Shown here one piece after another: positions 7,639 to 15,858 of a DNA stretch of 43,383 nt (position 1 is its first letter; every line of letters begins with the position of its first letter). Made by a program: the position numbers and the translations under genes. Source of the DNA: Candidatus Izemoplasma sp. (GTDB lineage Bacteria; Bacillota_I; Bacilli_A; Izemoplasmatales; Izemoplasmataceae); the NCBI GenBank assembly GCA_029939945.1, contig JAOZRX010000001.1, positions 1 through 43,383 of the forward strand, given 5' to 3'. Under the pieces are notes generated by a model that had not been told where the DNA came from, did not search any database, and saw only the letters and a list, made by a program, of their open reading frames with translations.

Positions 7639-7670
7639 AAAGTGTTTTTATTTTAGAAACACTTTTTTTA
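7639..7670 (+). terminator. Intrinsic terminator of the MoaD-like gene
   Basis: AAAGTGTTT pairs with AAACACTTT over a 9-base loop, followed by a T tract. Confidence 0.85.
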
Positions 7671-7842
7671 TTTGTATATAAAGACGAATAATGCTTTTAA
7701 TTCTTAGATTAAATATCCAATAAATATGTTTAGTAAAAACGAATATATTTATCACTCTAAATGCCTATAATTAGCGATGTAATTTACAAGTGGATTTCAG
7801 ACAAAAAAAATACCCGTAAATAATTGTTTGATATTGAAACTA

Positions 7843-7875
7843 TTTGTTGCAACAAAGAGGTTTATGCGTTATAAT
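7843..7875 (+). promoter_or_regulatory. Hydrogenase operon promoter with palindromic operator
   Basis: A -35 TTGCAA (7847-7852), 17-base spacer and perfect TATAAT (7870-7875) precede hydC by ~70 bases. The -35 box lies inside a perfect 14-base palindrome, TTTGTTGCAACAAA (7843-7856). A repressor bound there would block RNA polymerase. TTGTT...AACAA half-sites recall Rex, the NADH-sensing repressor, but the central spacing differs from the usual Rex site, so the identity is inference. Confidence 0.6.
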
Positions 7876-7945
7876 TTCGTTGTAAATCTATTATAGATTT
7901 TTTGTATCAAAATCAAACATAAAAACTAGTTTAGGAGGACACATC

Positions 7946-8407
7946 ATGGAGCTAAGAAGACTATTGAGTAAATACACGAAAACAGAAGACAGTTTAATCA
8001 TCATTTTATTGGAATTACAAACCATAAAAAAGAGTAATTTTATTTCTGAAAAAGAATTAGTTGAAATAGCAAACTATCTTGGAGTAACAGAAAGCAAAGT
8101 TTGTAGTGTAATGTCATTTTACACATTACTTTCAACAACTGAAAAAGGAAAACATATTATCCAAGTTTGTAATGATGTTCCTTGTTATTTGAATGATGAT
8201 ATTAATGTATTAGAAAGAATAGAAAGAGAATTAGGCATTAAAGTAAATGAAACTACAAAAGATAAAGAGTTCACTTTAGAACATACAAGTTGTATTGGGT
8301 GTTGTAATGAATCACCTGCGATGAGAATTGATAATGTTACATATACAAACTTATCTCCTGGTAAAATATCAAGTATTTTACATAGTGTAAGGGGGGTTAA
8401 ACAATGA
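7946..8407 (+). CDS. hydC: NADH-linked [FeFe]-hydrogenase, NuoE-like [2Fe-2S] subunit
   Basis: The small thioredoxin-fold [2Fe-2S] subunit of a trimeric hydrogenase, relaying electrons between the flavin subunit and HydA. About 153 residues with ligands C-x4-C (VCNDVPC) and C-x3-C (within SCIGCC). The N-terminal three-helix region is typical of NuoE/HydC. ATG with AGGAGG upstream. Its stop overlaps the next start (ATGA), so translation is coupled to hydB. A second NuoE paralogue lies in the formate dehydrogenase operon. Confidence 0.88.
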   Translation: MELRRLLSKYTKTEDSLIIILLELQTIKKSNFISEKELVEIANYLGVTESKVCSVMSFYTLLSTTEKGKHIIQVCNDVPCYLNDDINVLERIERELGIKVNETTKDKEFTLEHTSCIGCCNESPAMRIDNVTYTNLSPGKISSILHSVRGVKQ

Positions 8408-9663
8408 TTGAGTTAAAAATCTTAACTAAAAGATTTGGAATAATTAACCCTGCTTCAATAGAAGAGTATATTGATAATGGTGGATATGATATGCTTAATA
8501 AAGCATTTACGATAAAACCAAAAGAAATTATAGAGGAAGTAATTAAATCTAGACTAGGTGGTCGCGGTGGAGCGGCTTTCCCTATGGCTTATAAATTACT
8601 AGGATTAGCGAAAGAAAACGGAATGAAGTATATAATCTGTAATGCAGATGAAGGAGAACCTGGTAACTTTAAAGATAGATTACTAATGGAAAATGATCCT
8701 CATCAAATAATTGAAGGAATGGCTATTACTGCTTATGCTACTGGAGCTACTAAAGGTTTCATTTATATTAGAGGAGAATATAGTAAACCTGCTGATATTA
8801 TGCAATGGACAATTGATGAAGCAAGAAGAAAAGGAATAATTGGAAGAAAATCATCAAATCTTGATTTTGATATAGAAATTCGCTGTGGAGCAGGTGCTTA
8901 TATCTGTGGTGAAGAATTTGCATTAATTGAATCAATAGAAGGAAAACCAGGAAGAACAAGAGTAAAACCTCCATACCCAACTCAAAAAGGATTATTTGAT
9001 AGACCAACATTGCTTAATAATGTTGAAACATTATGTAATATTAATCACATTATAGATATGGGTGGAGATAAATACTCTAAAATTGGAAATAAAAATGCTT
9101 CAGGAACTAAGTTAATTAGTTTATCTGGGAATGTAAAAAATAAAGGAATGTTTGAAGTCCCTTACGGCACTACAATTAATGATATTATATATAAATTAGG
9201 AAAAGGTATTAAAGACAATCGTGAATTAAAAATGATTCAACTAAGCGGAGCAAGTGGGCCAATCATCCCAATAGAGTTGCTTGATATGGAAATAGACAAT
9301 GAGGGATTTGATGGGTTTGGTGGCAAAATTGGAGCTGGAGCTATCATTGTAATTGATGATAGATTTGATTTATTTAAGATTTTATTAAAGACAATTAAGT
9401 TTTTTGAACATGAATCTTGTGGGAAATGTACACCATGTAGAGAAGGACATATTCAATTAGTAATTTTATTAAATAGATTCTTAAATTATGAAGCAACACT
9501 TAAAGATTTAAAATCATTAGAATCATTAGCCAATGTAATGAGTGAAACATCACTTTGTGGATTAGGACAGTCTTCACCAACTTCTATCCTAAGTACATTA
9601 AAGTACTTCAAAAGCGAATATCTTGAACGCTTAAGCGAATATCATTATAGTGAGGTGGAATAG
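8404..9663 (+). CDS. hydB: NADH-linked [FeFe]-hydrogenase, NuoF-like flavin subunit (short form)
   Basis: Binds FMN, NAD(H) and one [4Fe-4S] cluster. Motifs in order: GGRGGAAFPMAYKL (NADH/FMN loop; the paralogue has GRGGVGFPTGLKW), CNADEGEPGNF, GAGAYICGEEFALIESIEGKPG, and SCGKCTPCREG with the distal cluster Cys in LCGLG. At 419 residues it is only the NuoF core. The N-terminal thioredoxin-like [2Fe-2S] domain and C-terminal 2[4Fe-4S] domain of classic bifurcating HydB (~600 residues) are absent. GEEFAL replaces the usual GEETAL. Coupled to hydC by ATGA and close to hydA. The missing ferredoxin-like domain suggests an NADH-dependent rather than bifurcating enzyme. Confidence 0.88.
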   Translation: MIELKILTKRFGIINPASIEEYIDNGGYDMLNKAFTIKPKEIIEEVIKSRLGGRGGAAFPMAYKLLGLAKENGMKYIICNADEGEPGNFKDRLLMENDPHQIIEGMAITAYATGATKGFIYIRGEYSKPADIMQWTIDEARRKGIIGRKSSNLDFDIEIRCGAGAYICGEEFALIESIEGKPGRTRVKPPYPTQKGLFDRPTLLNNVETLCNINHIIDMGGDKYSKIGNKNASGTKLISLSGNVKNKGMFEVPYGTTINDIIYKLGKGIKDNRELKMIQLSGASGPIIPIELLDMEIDNEGFDGFGGKIGAGAIIVIDDRFDLFKILLKTIKFFEHESCGKCTPCREGHIQLVILLNRFLNYEATLKDLKSLESLANVMSETSLCGLGQSSPTSILSTLKYFKSEYLERLSEYHYSEVE

Positions 9664-9664
9664 A

Positions 9665-11383
9665 ATGGTAAATCTAAGAATAAATAACATTGATATAGAA
9701 GTTAAAGAAAATATGTCTATATTAGATGCTGCCGCAGCTAATAAAATAAAAATACCTACATTATGTCATTATCCTGATTTGGATATAGATGCAGAATGTC
9801 GTATCTGTGTTGTAGAAGTAAAAGGACAAAGCAAACTACTAACATCTTGTTCAAACGCAGTAAGAGAAGGAATGGATATTAAAACTAATTCTCCACGAGT
9901 ATTAAATGCAAGAAAGACTATAACAGAACTTATGCTTTCTAATCATGATGCTAATTGTCCTGCTTGTCCAAGAAGTTTGACTTGTGAATTACAAGACTTA
10001 GCAAATAAACTTGGAATTGATGAAAATAGATTTCCCTCAGTTTTAGATAAAAAACCAGTGGATAATAATAACCCGGCTATTGTAAGGAATTATAACCGTT
10101 GTATTAAGTGCGGACGATGTGTTGAAGTATGTAAAACTGTCCAAGGGATGAATGTTCTTGAGTCAATGAATAGAGGCCAAAAAACTGAAATTTCTCCAGC
10201 ATTTGGAAAGTATCTATCTGATGAAAACTGTACATACTGCGGACAATGCGCATCAGTTTGTCCTGTTGGTGCAATCACAGAAAAAGATAACACGGATATT
10301 GTTTGGGAAAAACTGTATGATGATGATAGACACGTGGTAGTTCAAATAGCTCCAGCGGTTAGAGTCTCAATTGGGGAAGAACTTGGGTATAAAACAGGAC
10401 ATATTAATAATGGTAAGATAGTTTCAGCAATGAAAAGATTAGGATTTGATCATGTCTATGATACTAACTTCACCGCAGATTTAACAATCATTGAAGAAGG
10501 TAACGAACTTATTAGGAGAATGGAAACTGGTGGAGTTTTGCCAATGATTACTTCATGTTGCCCTGGGTGGATAACTTTCGCAGAGCAAAAATATCCTGAA
10601 GTGTTAAAACATATCTCAACATGTAAATCTCCCCAACAAATGTTTGGTTCTTTAGCTAAGTCATATTATGCCGATAAACAAGGAATTGATCCTGAGCATA
10701 TTTATGTTGTTTCAATAATGCCATGTACTGCAAAAAAATATGAAGCTAAAAGAGAAGAAATGAGTCTTGATGGAGTTAATCCTGATGTAGATATAGTTTT
10801 AACTACAAGAGAACTGGGGAAAATGTTAAGACAAATGGGAATAGATTTTGAAGAACTTGATGAAATAGAATTTGATAATCCATTTGGAATCACAACCGGT
10901 GCTGCAGCATTATTTGGAACAACCGGTGGAGTAATGGAAGCGGCTCTTCGCACAGTTTATGAAGTGGTAAATAAAGAACCTCTTGAAGATGTAAACCTAT
11001 TACCAGCTAGAGGATTAACTGGAATAAAAGAATCCGAAGTAAATCTAGGCGGAAAAATGGTTAAATTTGCTGTTGCTCATACTTTATCAAATGCTAAAAT
11101 TATAGTTGAAGAAATACTTGCAGGAAATTCCCCTTATGCTTTTGTTGAAATTATGGCATGCCCGGGAGGGTGTATTGGTGGGGGAGGACAACCTTACGGA
11201 ACAACTAATAAGGTTAGACTTGAACGAATGAAAGATATTTATCTTGAAGACGAAGAAATGGTCTATCGTAAATCCCATGAAAATCCAAGAATTATTTCCC
11301 TATATGAGGAATATCTAGACAAACCTCTAGGACATAAATCACACGAATTATTACATACGACATATAGAGCCAAACAAATATAA
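9665..11383 (+). CDS. hydA: [FeFe]-hydrogenase catalytic subunit (M3 type)
   Basis: Evolves or oxidises H2 at an H-cluster. Domain order: N-terminal [2Fe-2S] ferredoxin (LCHYPDLDIDAECRIC), His-ligated [4Fe-4S] (HDANCPAC...C), two [4Fe-4S] sites (CIKCGRCVEVC; CTYCGQCASVCP), then the H-cluster signatures L1 TSCCPGW (near 296), L2 MPCTAKKYEA (near 351) and L3 MACPGGCIGGGGQP (near 498). All ligands are intact. The 572-residue length lacks the extra C-terminal [2Fe-2S] domain seen in Thermotoga HydA. I start at ATG 9665 (GAGGTGG 6 bases upstream), not the track's 9650. The HydE/F/G maturases are not in this window. Confidence 0.95.
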   Translation: MVNLRINNIDIEVKENMSILDAAAANKIKIPTLCHYPDLDIDAECRICVVEVKGQSKLLTSCSNAVREGMDIKTNSPRVLNARKTITELMLSNHDANCPACPRSLTCELQDLANKLGIDENRFPSVLDKKPVDNNNPAIVRNYNRCIKCGRCVEVCKTVQGMNVLESMNRGQKTEISPAFGKYLSDENCTYCGQCASVCPVGAITEKDNTDIVWEKLYDDDRHVVVQIAPAVRVSIGEELGYKTGHINNGKIVSAMKRLGFDHVYDTNFTADLTIIEEGNELIRRMETGGVLPMITSCCPGWITFAEQKYPEVLKHISTCKSPQQMFGSLAKSYYADKQGIDPEHIYVVSIMPCTAKKYEAKREEMSLDGVNPDVDIVLTTRELGKMLRQMGIDFEELDEIEFDNPFGITTGAAALFGTTGGVMEAALRTVYEVVNKEPLEDVNLLPARGLTGIKESEVNLGGKMVKFAVAHTLSNAKIIVEEILAGNSPYAFVEIMACPGGCIGGGGQPYGTTNKVRLERMKDIYLEDEEMVYRKSHENPRIISLYEEYLDKPLGHKSHELLHTTYRAKQI

Positions 11384-11390
11384 AAATAAA

Positions 11391-11423
11391 AATAATAACA
11401 CTCCTTCTGAGAGTGTTATTATT
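11391..11423. terminator. Terminator-like hairpin between convergent hydA and guanylate-kinase-like gene
   Basis: AATAATAACACTC and GAGTGTTATTATT form a perfect 13-base stem with a 7-base loop. Tails are A/T-rich on both strands, so it probably serves both converging genes. Confidence 0.7.
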
Positions 11424-11437
11424 AACTAATATTGTTG

Positions 11438-11977
11438 TTAATCTAATGACAGATGTGTTTTATATAAATCGTTTATCTGTTTAGCTAATTCTTCTAAAGT
11501 ATGCGTACTTGTATTGACAATATAATCTAAATGTTTAAATCTTGATTTTCTAAAATGCTTTTTGTCTTCTTTAAATCTAGAAGATACGTTAATTAAACTG
11601 TCTCCCCTATTTAACATTCGAACTCTTCTAATTAACTCATCAGTTTCCAAAAATATGAAAACAGTATTTGGAATTTTTTTCTTAAAGATGCTATTGGCTC
11701 CTTTGGGGTCAACTATAATTACTTTATAAAAATCTGCACCTTCAACAGGAGAACCGTAGTGAGTGTCATTGTAAATTGCAGTTTCCAAGAACTCTTTATT
11801 AGACTTCTTATTTATAAAAACTTCTTCTGAGACAAAATGATAATCTACTCCATTTACTTCTGAATTTCTAATCTCTCTTGTTGTATAAGTAATCATTTTC
11901 TTGAAGTTATAGTTCGAGATTAGAATCTTTGCTATTTCAGTTTTTCCACTTGCACTCGCTCCAATTAATACCAACAT
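11438..11977 (-). CDS. Guanylate-kinase-like P-loop kinase
   Basis: A 179-residue kinase of the guanylate kinase family, predicted to phosphorylate GMP or a related nucleotide. P-loop GASASGKT at residues 7-14 is unusual (GPSGxGK is typical). The GMP-binding block TYTTREIRNSEVNGVDYHF matches the family's TTRxxRxxExxGxDYxF. An Arg-containing lid (RRVRMLNRGD) follows. The track's extra 15 residues are discounted because ATG at 11977 has AGGAG 7 bases upstream. The divergent P-loop hints at a paralogue rather than the essential Gmk. Monocistronic. Confidence 0.75.
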   Translation of the reverse strand: MLVLIGASASGKTEIAKILISNYNFKKMITYTTREIRNSEVNGVDYHFVSEEVFINKKSNKEFLETAIYNDTHYGSPVEGADFYKVIIVDPKGANSIFKKKIPNTVFIFLETDELIRRVRMLNRGDSLINVSSRFKEDKKHFRKSRFKHLDYIVNTSTHTLEELAKQINDLYKTHLSLD

Positions 11978-12068
11978 AATATCACTCCTGAATAGTAAAA
12001 TTGTACCAAAAAAATCATACAAAGTGAAGATACAATTGAAAATTAATTTAGAATAATTGTCATTTGAT

Positions 12069-12096
12069 TTGTTTTAAACTAATAAAATTATATAAT
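12069..12096 (+). promoter_or_regulatory. Promoter of the small lipoprotein gene
   Basis: TTGTTT, 16-base spacer, TATAAT, ending 36 bases before the ATG. Confidence 0.6.
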
Positions 12097-12131
12097 TATA
12101 TAGTAGTACATGTTGAAAGGAGCAATAATAT

Positions 12132-12467
12132 ATGAAAAAAATATTTTTGTTAAGTATGATAACAATCTCTCTTTTACTATTAAGTGGATGCGGAGCATTA
12201 CGCGAAAAAATTCTTGCTCCACCTGATGAAATGACTATTCCTGAAGGATCTTTAGTAGCAGAATGCACAGTTGATGATGATGTATTTAAGCATATTTATA
12301 AAGATGATGGTATATATCAATATTTTATTAATGATATATTGCAAGATGAGTCTAAACTAGATGTAATTCAAGAACAAGCATATTTAAATGGAGAAAGTAT
12401 GGATAATTATCTTAATATTACATATAACACTGGTGAGTGTGTAATAACTGATTATTACGAGGATTAA
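12132..12467 (+). CDS. Small lipoprotein of unknown function
   Basis: A 111-residue predicted lipoprotein: basic start MKK, hydrophobic core, lipobox LSGC with the lipidated Cys at residue 20. The mature part is acidic (many Asp/Glu) with no domain I recognise. ATG with AAAGGAG upstream. It lies 118 bases before a fused ABC exporter that has its own promoter; a functional link to it is only suggested by position. Confidence 0.75.
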   Translation: MKKIFLLSMITISLLLLSGCGALREKILAPPDEMTIPEGSLVAECTVDDDVFKHIYKDDGIYQYFINDILQDESKLDVIQEQAYLNGESMDNYLNITYNTGECVITDYYED

Positions 12468-12534
12468 ATATTAGAATGCAAAGAAGATGATAAAAAATAA
12501 TATGGTTAAGTTATAAAATAATTTAAATAATTTA

Positions 12535-12563
12535 TTGCATTTAAAATAATAGTTTGGTATAAT
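12535..12563 (+). promoter_or_regulatory. Promoter of the ABC exporter
   Basis: TTGCAT, 17-base spacer, perfect TATAAT, ending 22 bases before the ATG. Confidence 0.7.
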
Positions 12564-12585
12564 AACTATATACGAGGTGATAAAA

Positions 12586-14841
12586 ATGTTAGAATTAAAA
12601 AATATTAGTAAAGATTACAAAGTTGGAGAAGGTACATTTAGAGCGTTAAATAATGTTTCAATGAAATTTAGAAAAGGTGAATTTGTTGCTATATTAGGAC
12701 ATAGTGGTTGTGGTAAAACTACTACCTTAAATATTATTGGAGGATTAGACAGATATACTGAAGGTGATTTAGTCATAAACGGTACGTCAACTAAAAACTT
12801 TAGTGAAAGAGATTGGGATGCATACCGTAATAATAGTATTGGGTTTGTTTTCCAAAGTTATAACTTAATTAGTCATCTATCTGTACTAGATAATGTTGAA
12901 CTTGGAATGACACTTTCAGGTGTTAATAAAACTGAAAGAAAAGAAAGAGCTCTTGAAGTATTAGAAAGAGTGGGACTTAAATCTCATGTAAATAAAAAAC
13001 CAACGTTATTATCAGGTGGAGAAATGCAAAGAGTAGCTATAGCTAGAGCTTTAGTAAATAATCCTGATATTATGTTAGCTGATGAACCAACTGGTGCATT
13101 AGACAGTAAAACAGCAAGAGAAATTCTAGATCTAATAAAAGAAATTTCAAAAGATAAATTAGTTATTATGGTTACTCATGAAGCAAAATACGCGGAAGAG
13201 TATGCCTCAAGAACTATTAAATTATTAGATGGTGAAGTTCTTGATGATACTGATAAATTTACTGGAGAAGATGATAATAGCGGATATACTCCAAACAAAA
13301 CATCAATGAGTTTCTTAACTGCTTTAAAATTATCATTCAATAATTTAAGAACAAAGAAATTTAGAACAACAATAACGGCATTAGCATCAAGTATTGGAAT
13401 TATTGGGGTAGGTCTTGTTCTGTCAATCAGTAATGGATTCTCTGGTATATTAGATGATCTTGAAAGTGATCAATTAGTTGGGTTACCAATTATGATTAAT
13501 GAAGGACAAACATTTCACATGGGACCACCAATTCAAATTAACAATAATGTATTAGATGAAGCAGGAGAAAACGAAATAGTAGTTGATGATCCAGAGGAGT
13601 ATACTCACGTTAATGATTTAACTGCTGAATTTGTCTCATATTTAGATTTGATGGATGAATCAGTATATACAACTGTTCAGTATAATTATGGATATAATCC
13701 ACAATTATTGATTGAAAAAGATGGCGTAAGTACAACAGTTAGTAATTGGGATATTAATTTTATTAGCTATATTACTCCAGAAGATGATTTAGAAGAATAT
13801 TATGAATTGCTTATAGGTGATTTTCCGCAAAATCCTTATGAAGTAACTTTGTTTGTAAAAGAAGGTAATGTTGTTGACATAGACATTATTGAATCTTTAG
13901 GATTTGATTCAGATTCTACAATAACATTTGATGATATTCTTGGAACAAAAATATATATTGCTAGAAATAATGATTATTTTGCAAAAACTAATAATTTATA
14001 TGTTCCTCAACTTGCTCATTTAGATACTGTTCTTGCTGGTGGAGTTGAACTTGAAATTACTGGTATAGTTCAAATGATAGATGATACTATTAGTATTAGT
14101 GGAGATAATGGGATCTATTATTTATATGACTTAGAAGAAGAACTTATTAATTTAAATATGGCATCTGATGTGTGTATAGATCAAGAAGCATCAAATAATT
14201 CAGTCTTCACTGGTGAAGCTCTCACAGAAGATGAATTATCTGATACATTATCATTTCTTGGATGTAACAATACATTACCAAAAATGATAAATATATATAC
14301 AGATAGTATTGATAATAAAACAGCTATCAAAGATTATCTTGCAGAATACAATGTTGGACTATCTGATGATGCTCAAATTCAAGAGTTAGATCTTGCTGAA
14401 ACTATTGGAGATACTATGGGAACAATTATAACTATGATATCAATAGTTTTATCTTCTTTCGCATCTATATCACTAGTTGTATCAAGTGTAATGATTGGTA
14501 TAATTATCTATATTAGTGTACTTGAAAGAACAAAAGAAATTGGAATTATTAGATCACTCGGTGGTCGTAAGAAAGACGTAAGTAGAGTATTTAATGCTGA
14601 AAGTATTATTATTGGAGCATTCGCAGGAATATTAGGAGTAACAATCACTTATATACTTACGTTCCCAATTAATATAATAGTAACTAGATTTGAAGAAACA
14701 CTTACTGGAGTTGCTCAAGTTAATGTACTTCATTTACTTGGTCTAGTACTTATTTCAACAGTATTAACATTTATTGGAGGATATATTCCTTCAAGAATGG
14801 CAGCTAAGAAAAATCCAGTTGAGGCATTGAGAGTAGAGTAG
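12586..14841 (+). CDS. Fused ABC exporter, LolD/MacB-type ATPase plus FtsX-type permease
   Basis: One 751-residue polypeptide joining an N-terminal ATPase (1-225) to a MacB/FtsX permease. Walker A GHSGCGKT, signature LSGGEMQR, Walker B IMLADEPTGAL and H-loop VTHE are intact. A transmembrane helix near 262-283 is followed by a ~330-residue extracytoplasmic domain, then three more helices (near 610-640, 670-695, 715-735) and the family ending RMAAKKNPVEALR. This type exports or senses peptides/lipoproteins or drives cell-envelope enzymes; the substrate is unknown. ATG at 12586 is preferred over GTG 12577, since GAGGTG lies 6 bases before it. Confidence 0.85.
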   Translation: MLELKNISKDYKVGEGTFRALNNVSMKFRKGEFVAILGHSGCGKTTTLNIIGGLDRYTEGDLVINGTSTKNFSERDWDAYRNNSIGFVFQSYNLISHLSVLDNVELGMTLSGVNKTERKERALEVLERVGLKSHVNKKPTLLSGGEMQRVAIARALVNNPDIMLADEPTGALDSKTAREILDLIKEISKDKLVIMVTHEAKYAEEYASRTIKLLDGEVLDDTDKFTGEDDNSGYTPNKTSMSFLTALKLSFNNLRTKKFRTTITALASSIGIIGVGLVLSISNGFSGILDDLESDQLVGLPIMINEGQTFHMGPPIQINNNVLDEAGENEIVVDDPEEYTHVNDLTAEFVSYLDLMDESVYTTVQYNYGYNPQLLIEKDGVSTTVSNWDINFISYITPEDDLEEYYELLIGDFPQNPYEVTLFVKEGNVVDIDIIESLGFDSDSTITFDDILGTKIYIARNNDYFAKTNNLYVPQLAHLDTVLAGGVELEITGIVQMIDDTISISGDNGIYYLYDLEEELINLNMASDVCIDQEASNNSVFTGEALTEDELSDTLSFLGCNNTLPKMINIYTDSIDNKTAIKDYLAEYNVGLSDDAQIQELDLAETIGDTMGTIITMISIVLSSFASISLVVSSVMIGIIIYISVLERTKEIGIIRSLGGRKKDVSRVFNAESIIIGAFAGILGVTITYILTFPINIIVTRFEETLTGVAQVNVLHLLGLVLISTVLTFIGGYIPSRMAAKKNPVEALRVE

Positions 14842-14851
14842 AATAATAATG

Positions 14852-14880
14852 AAGGCGATTCATTTTGAATTGCCTTTTGT
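14852..14880 (+). terminator. Terminator of the ABC exporter
   Basis: AAGGCGATTC pairs with GAATTGCCTT (one G-T) over a 5-base loop, followed by TTTG. It shares the core TTCATTTTGAA with the next hairpin, so the two look like variants of one element. Confidence 0.65.
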
Positions 14881-14914
14881 TAATGATCCAATATTTGATG
14901 TGAAACCAAAATAA

Positions 14915-14948
14915 AAGTGTAGTTCATTTTGAACTGCACTTATTTTTT
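14915..14948. terminator. Bidirectional terminator between convergent ABC exporter and ThiF-like gene
   Basis: AAGTGTAGTTCA pairs with TGAACTGCACTT over a 3-base loop. On the plus strand it is followed by ATTTTTTG; on the minus strand by TTTTATTTT. The stem overlaps the ThiF-like stop codon. Confidence 0.75.
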
Positions 14949-15614
14949 GTAAATTATTCTATATTCATGATCTAAAACATCTATATAAAGTATTTGATTT
15001 ACTAAAGCTCCTTTACCCAAAATGAACTTAATAAACTCACTGATCATCATATTCCCGACAATACCAGGAATAAATGTTGGGCTCTTTAAAGTATCCTCAA
15101 TACCCTTTGTTTTGTTCATATATATTTCACTTAATATATTACTATTAGGCATAATTACACCAACTTGTCCATACCAGCCACCGATTGCCCCATGAATAAG
15201 TGGAATGTTATATAAAGACGAGTGTTTTTCAAGTATTAATTTAGTTTCAATATTATCAACTGCATCAAAAATGATATCAATATCATCTAATATTGATTTA
15301 TCTATTGTGTCATCATATCTTGTTTCAACTTTTTTTATTTTTACTGAAGGGTTGATATCTTCTAAATTTTTCTTTGTAACTTCAGCCTTTGATTTTCCGA
15401 TAGAACTAGTTGTAGAATAGATTTGTCTATTTAAATTCGACTCATCAAACTTATCAAAATCAACAATTACTAACTCTTTCACACCAAGGCGAACTAAACT
15501 ACTAGCAATGAAACCTCCAAGACCACCAAGACCTACTACTAATACTTTTGTTTGGGTAATTTTTATATGTTCTTCTAGATTTATGATACCCATATTTTTA
15601 CTATATTGATCCAT
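14940..15614 (-). CDS. ThiF/MoeB/HesA-type E1 adenylyltransferase (AOR cluster)
   Basis: Activates the C-terminal Gly-Gly of a MoaD-like carrier by adenylation. VLVVGLGGLGG is the nucleotide loop, followed by DFDKFDESNLNRQ and DAVDN, all family hallmarks. The 224-residue protein contains no cysteine at all, so it has neither the zinc CxxC pairs nor a catalytic Cys of MoeB/ThiF; HesA-like short forms share this. I start at ATG 15614 (GGTGG 5 bases away) rather than the track's GTG. Its start region overlaps the stop of the MoaD gene, implying coupling and a dedicated pair. Confidence 0.85.
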   Translation of the reverse strand: MDQYSKNMGIINLEEHIKITQTKVLVVGLGGLGGFIASSLVRLGVKELVIVDFDKFDESNLNRQIYSTTSSIGKSKAEVTKKNLEDINPSVKIKKVETRYDDTIDKSILDDIDIIFDAVDNIETKLILEKHSSLYNIPLIHGAIGGWYGQVGVIMPNSNILSEIYMNKTKGIEDTLKSPTFIPGIVGNMMISEFIKFILGKGALVNQILYIDVLDHEYRIIYKK

Positions 15615-15615
15615 T

Positions 15616-15849
15616 CTATCCACCAGCCATTGGTGGAAACAAATGGATTAAAGAAGACTCTTTAACTTCATGGTCTAACATAATATCTGGAGTGCTATCA
15701 AAATGATCTAAAATTATTATAGATATCTCTTTAATTGGGATTTTTAGTTCCTCTACGATATCTCTAACCCTCAGATTTTTTTTGTATTCAAACATAACTT
15801 CTTTTCCACCATATTTTCTTATTGCTGAATATAATTTAACTGTAATCAT
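15616..15849 (-). CDS. MoaD-like sulfur carrier (AOR cluster)
   Basis: A 77-residue beta-grasp protein ending FPPMAGG, the MoaD-type PPxxGG tail. It lies between the radical-SAM maturase and the ThiF-like gene, so its E1 partner is encoded next door. I use ATG 15849 with TAGGTG six bases upstream rather than the track's GTG. Such a carrier could deliver sulfur for the dithiolene of tungstopterin. It differs from the orphan MoaD-like protein at 7361. Confidence 0.85.
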   Translation of the reverse strand: MITVKLYSAIRKYGGKEVMFEYKKNLRVRDIVEELKIPIKEISIIILDHFDSTPDIMLDHEVKESSLIHLFPPMAGG

Positions 15850-15858
15850 AATTATCAC

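Larger units (their letters stand above)
7610..7945. other. Intergenic region before the hydrogenase operon (336 bases)
   Basis: It contains the MoaD-like gene's terminator, an AT-rich stretch without recognisable features (7671-7840), the hydrogenase promoter with its embedded palindrome, and about 70 bases of leader ending in AGGAGG before hydC. Confidence 0.6.

Noticed and set aside
7946-11383. Electron-bifurcating HydABC
   Set aside because: The gene set fits, but HydB lacks the C-terminal ferredoxin-like and N-terminal thioredoxin-like domains, so I do not call bifurcation; I list it as NADH-linked.
14852-14948. Two similar hairpins with the core TTCATTTTGAA as a mobile repeat
   Set aside because: Each is correctly placed as a terminator for converging genes; similarity is limited to the loop region, so a repeat family is not supported from this window.
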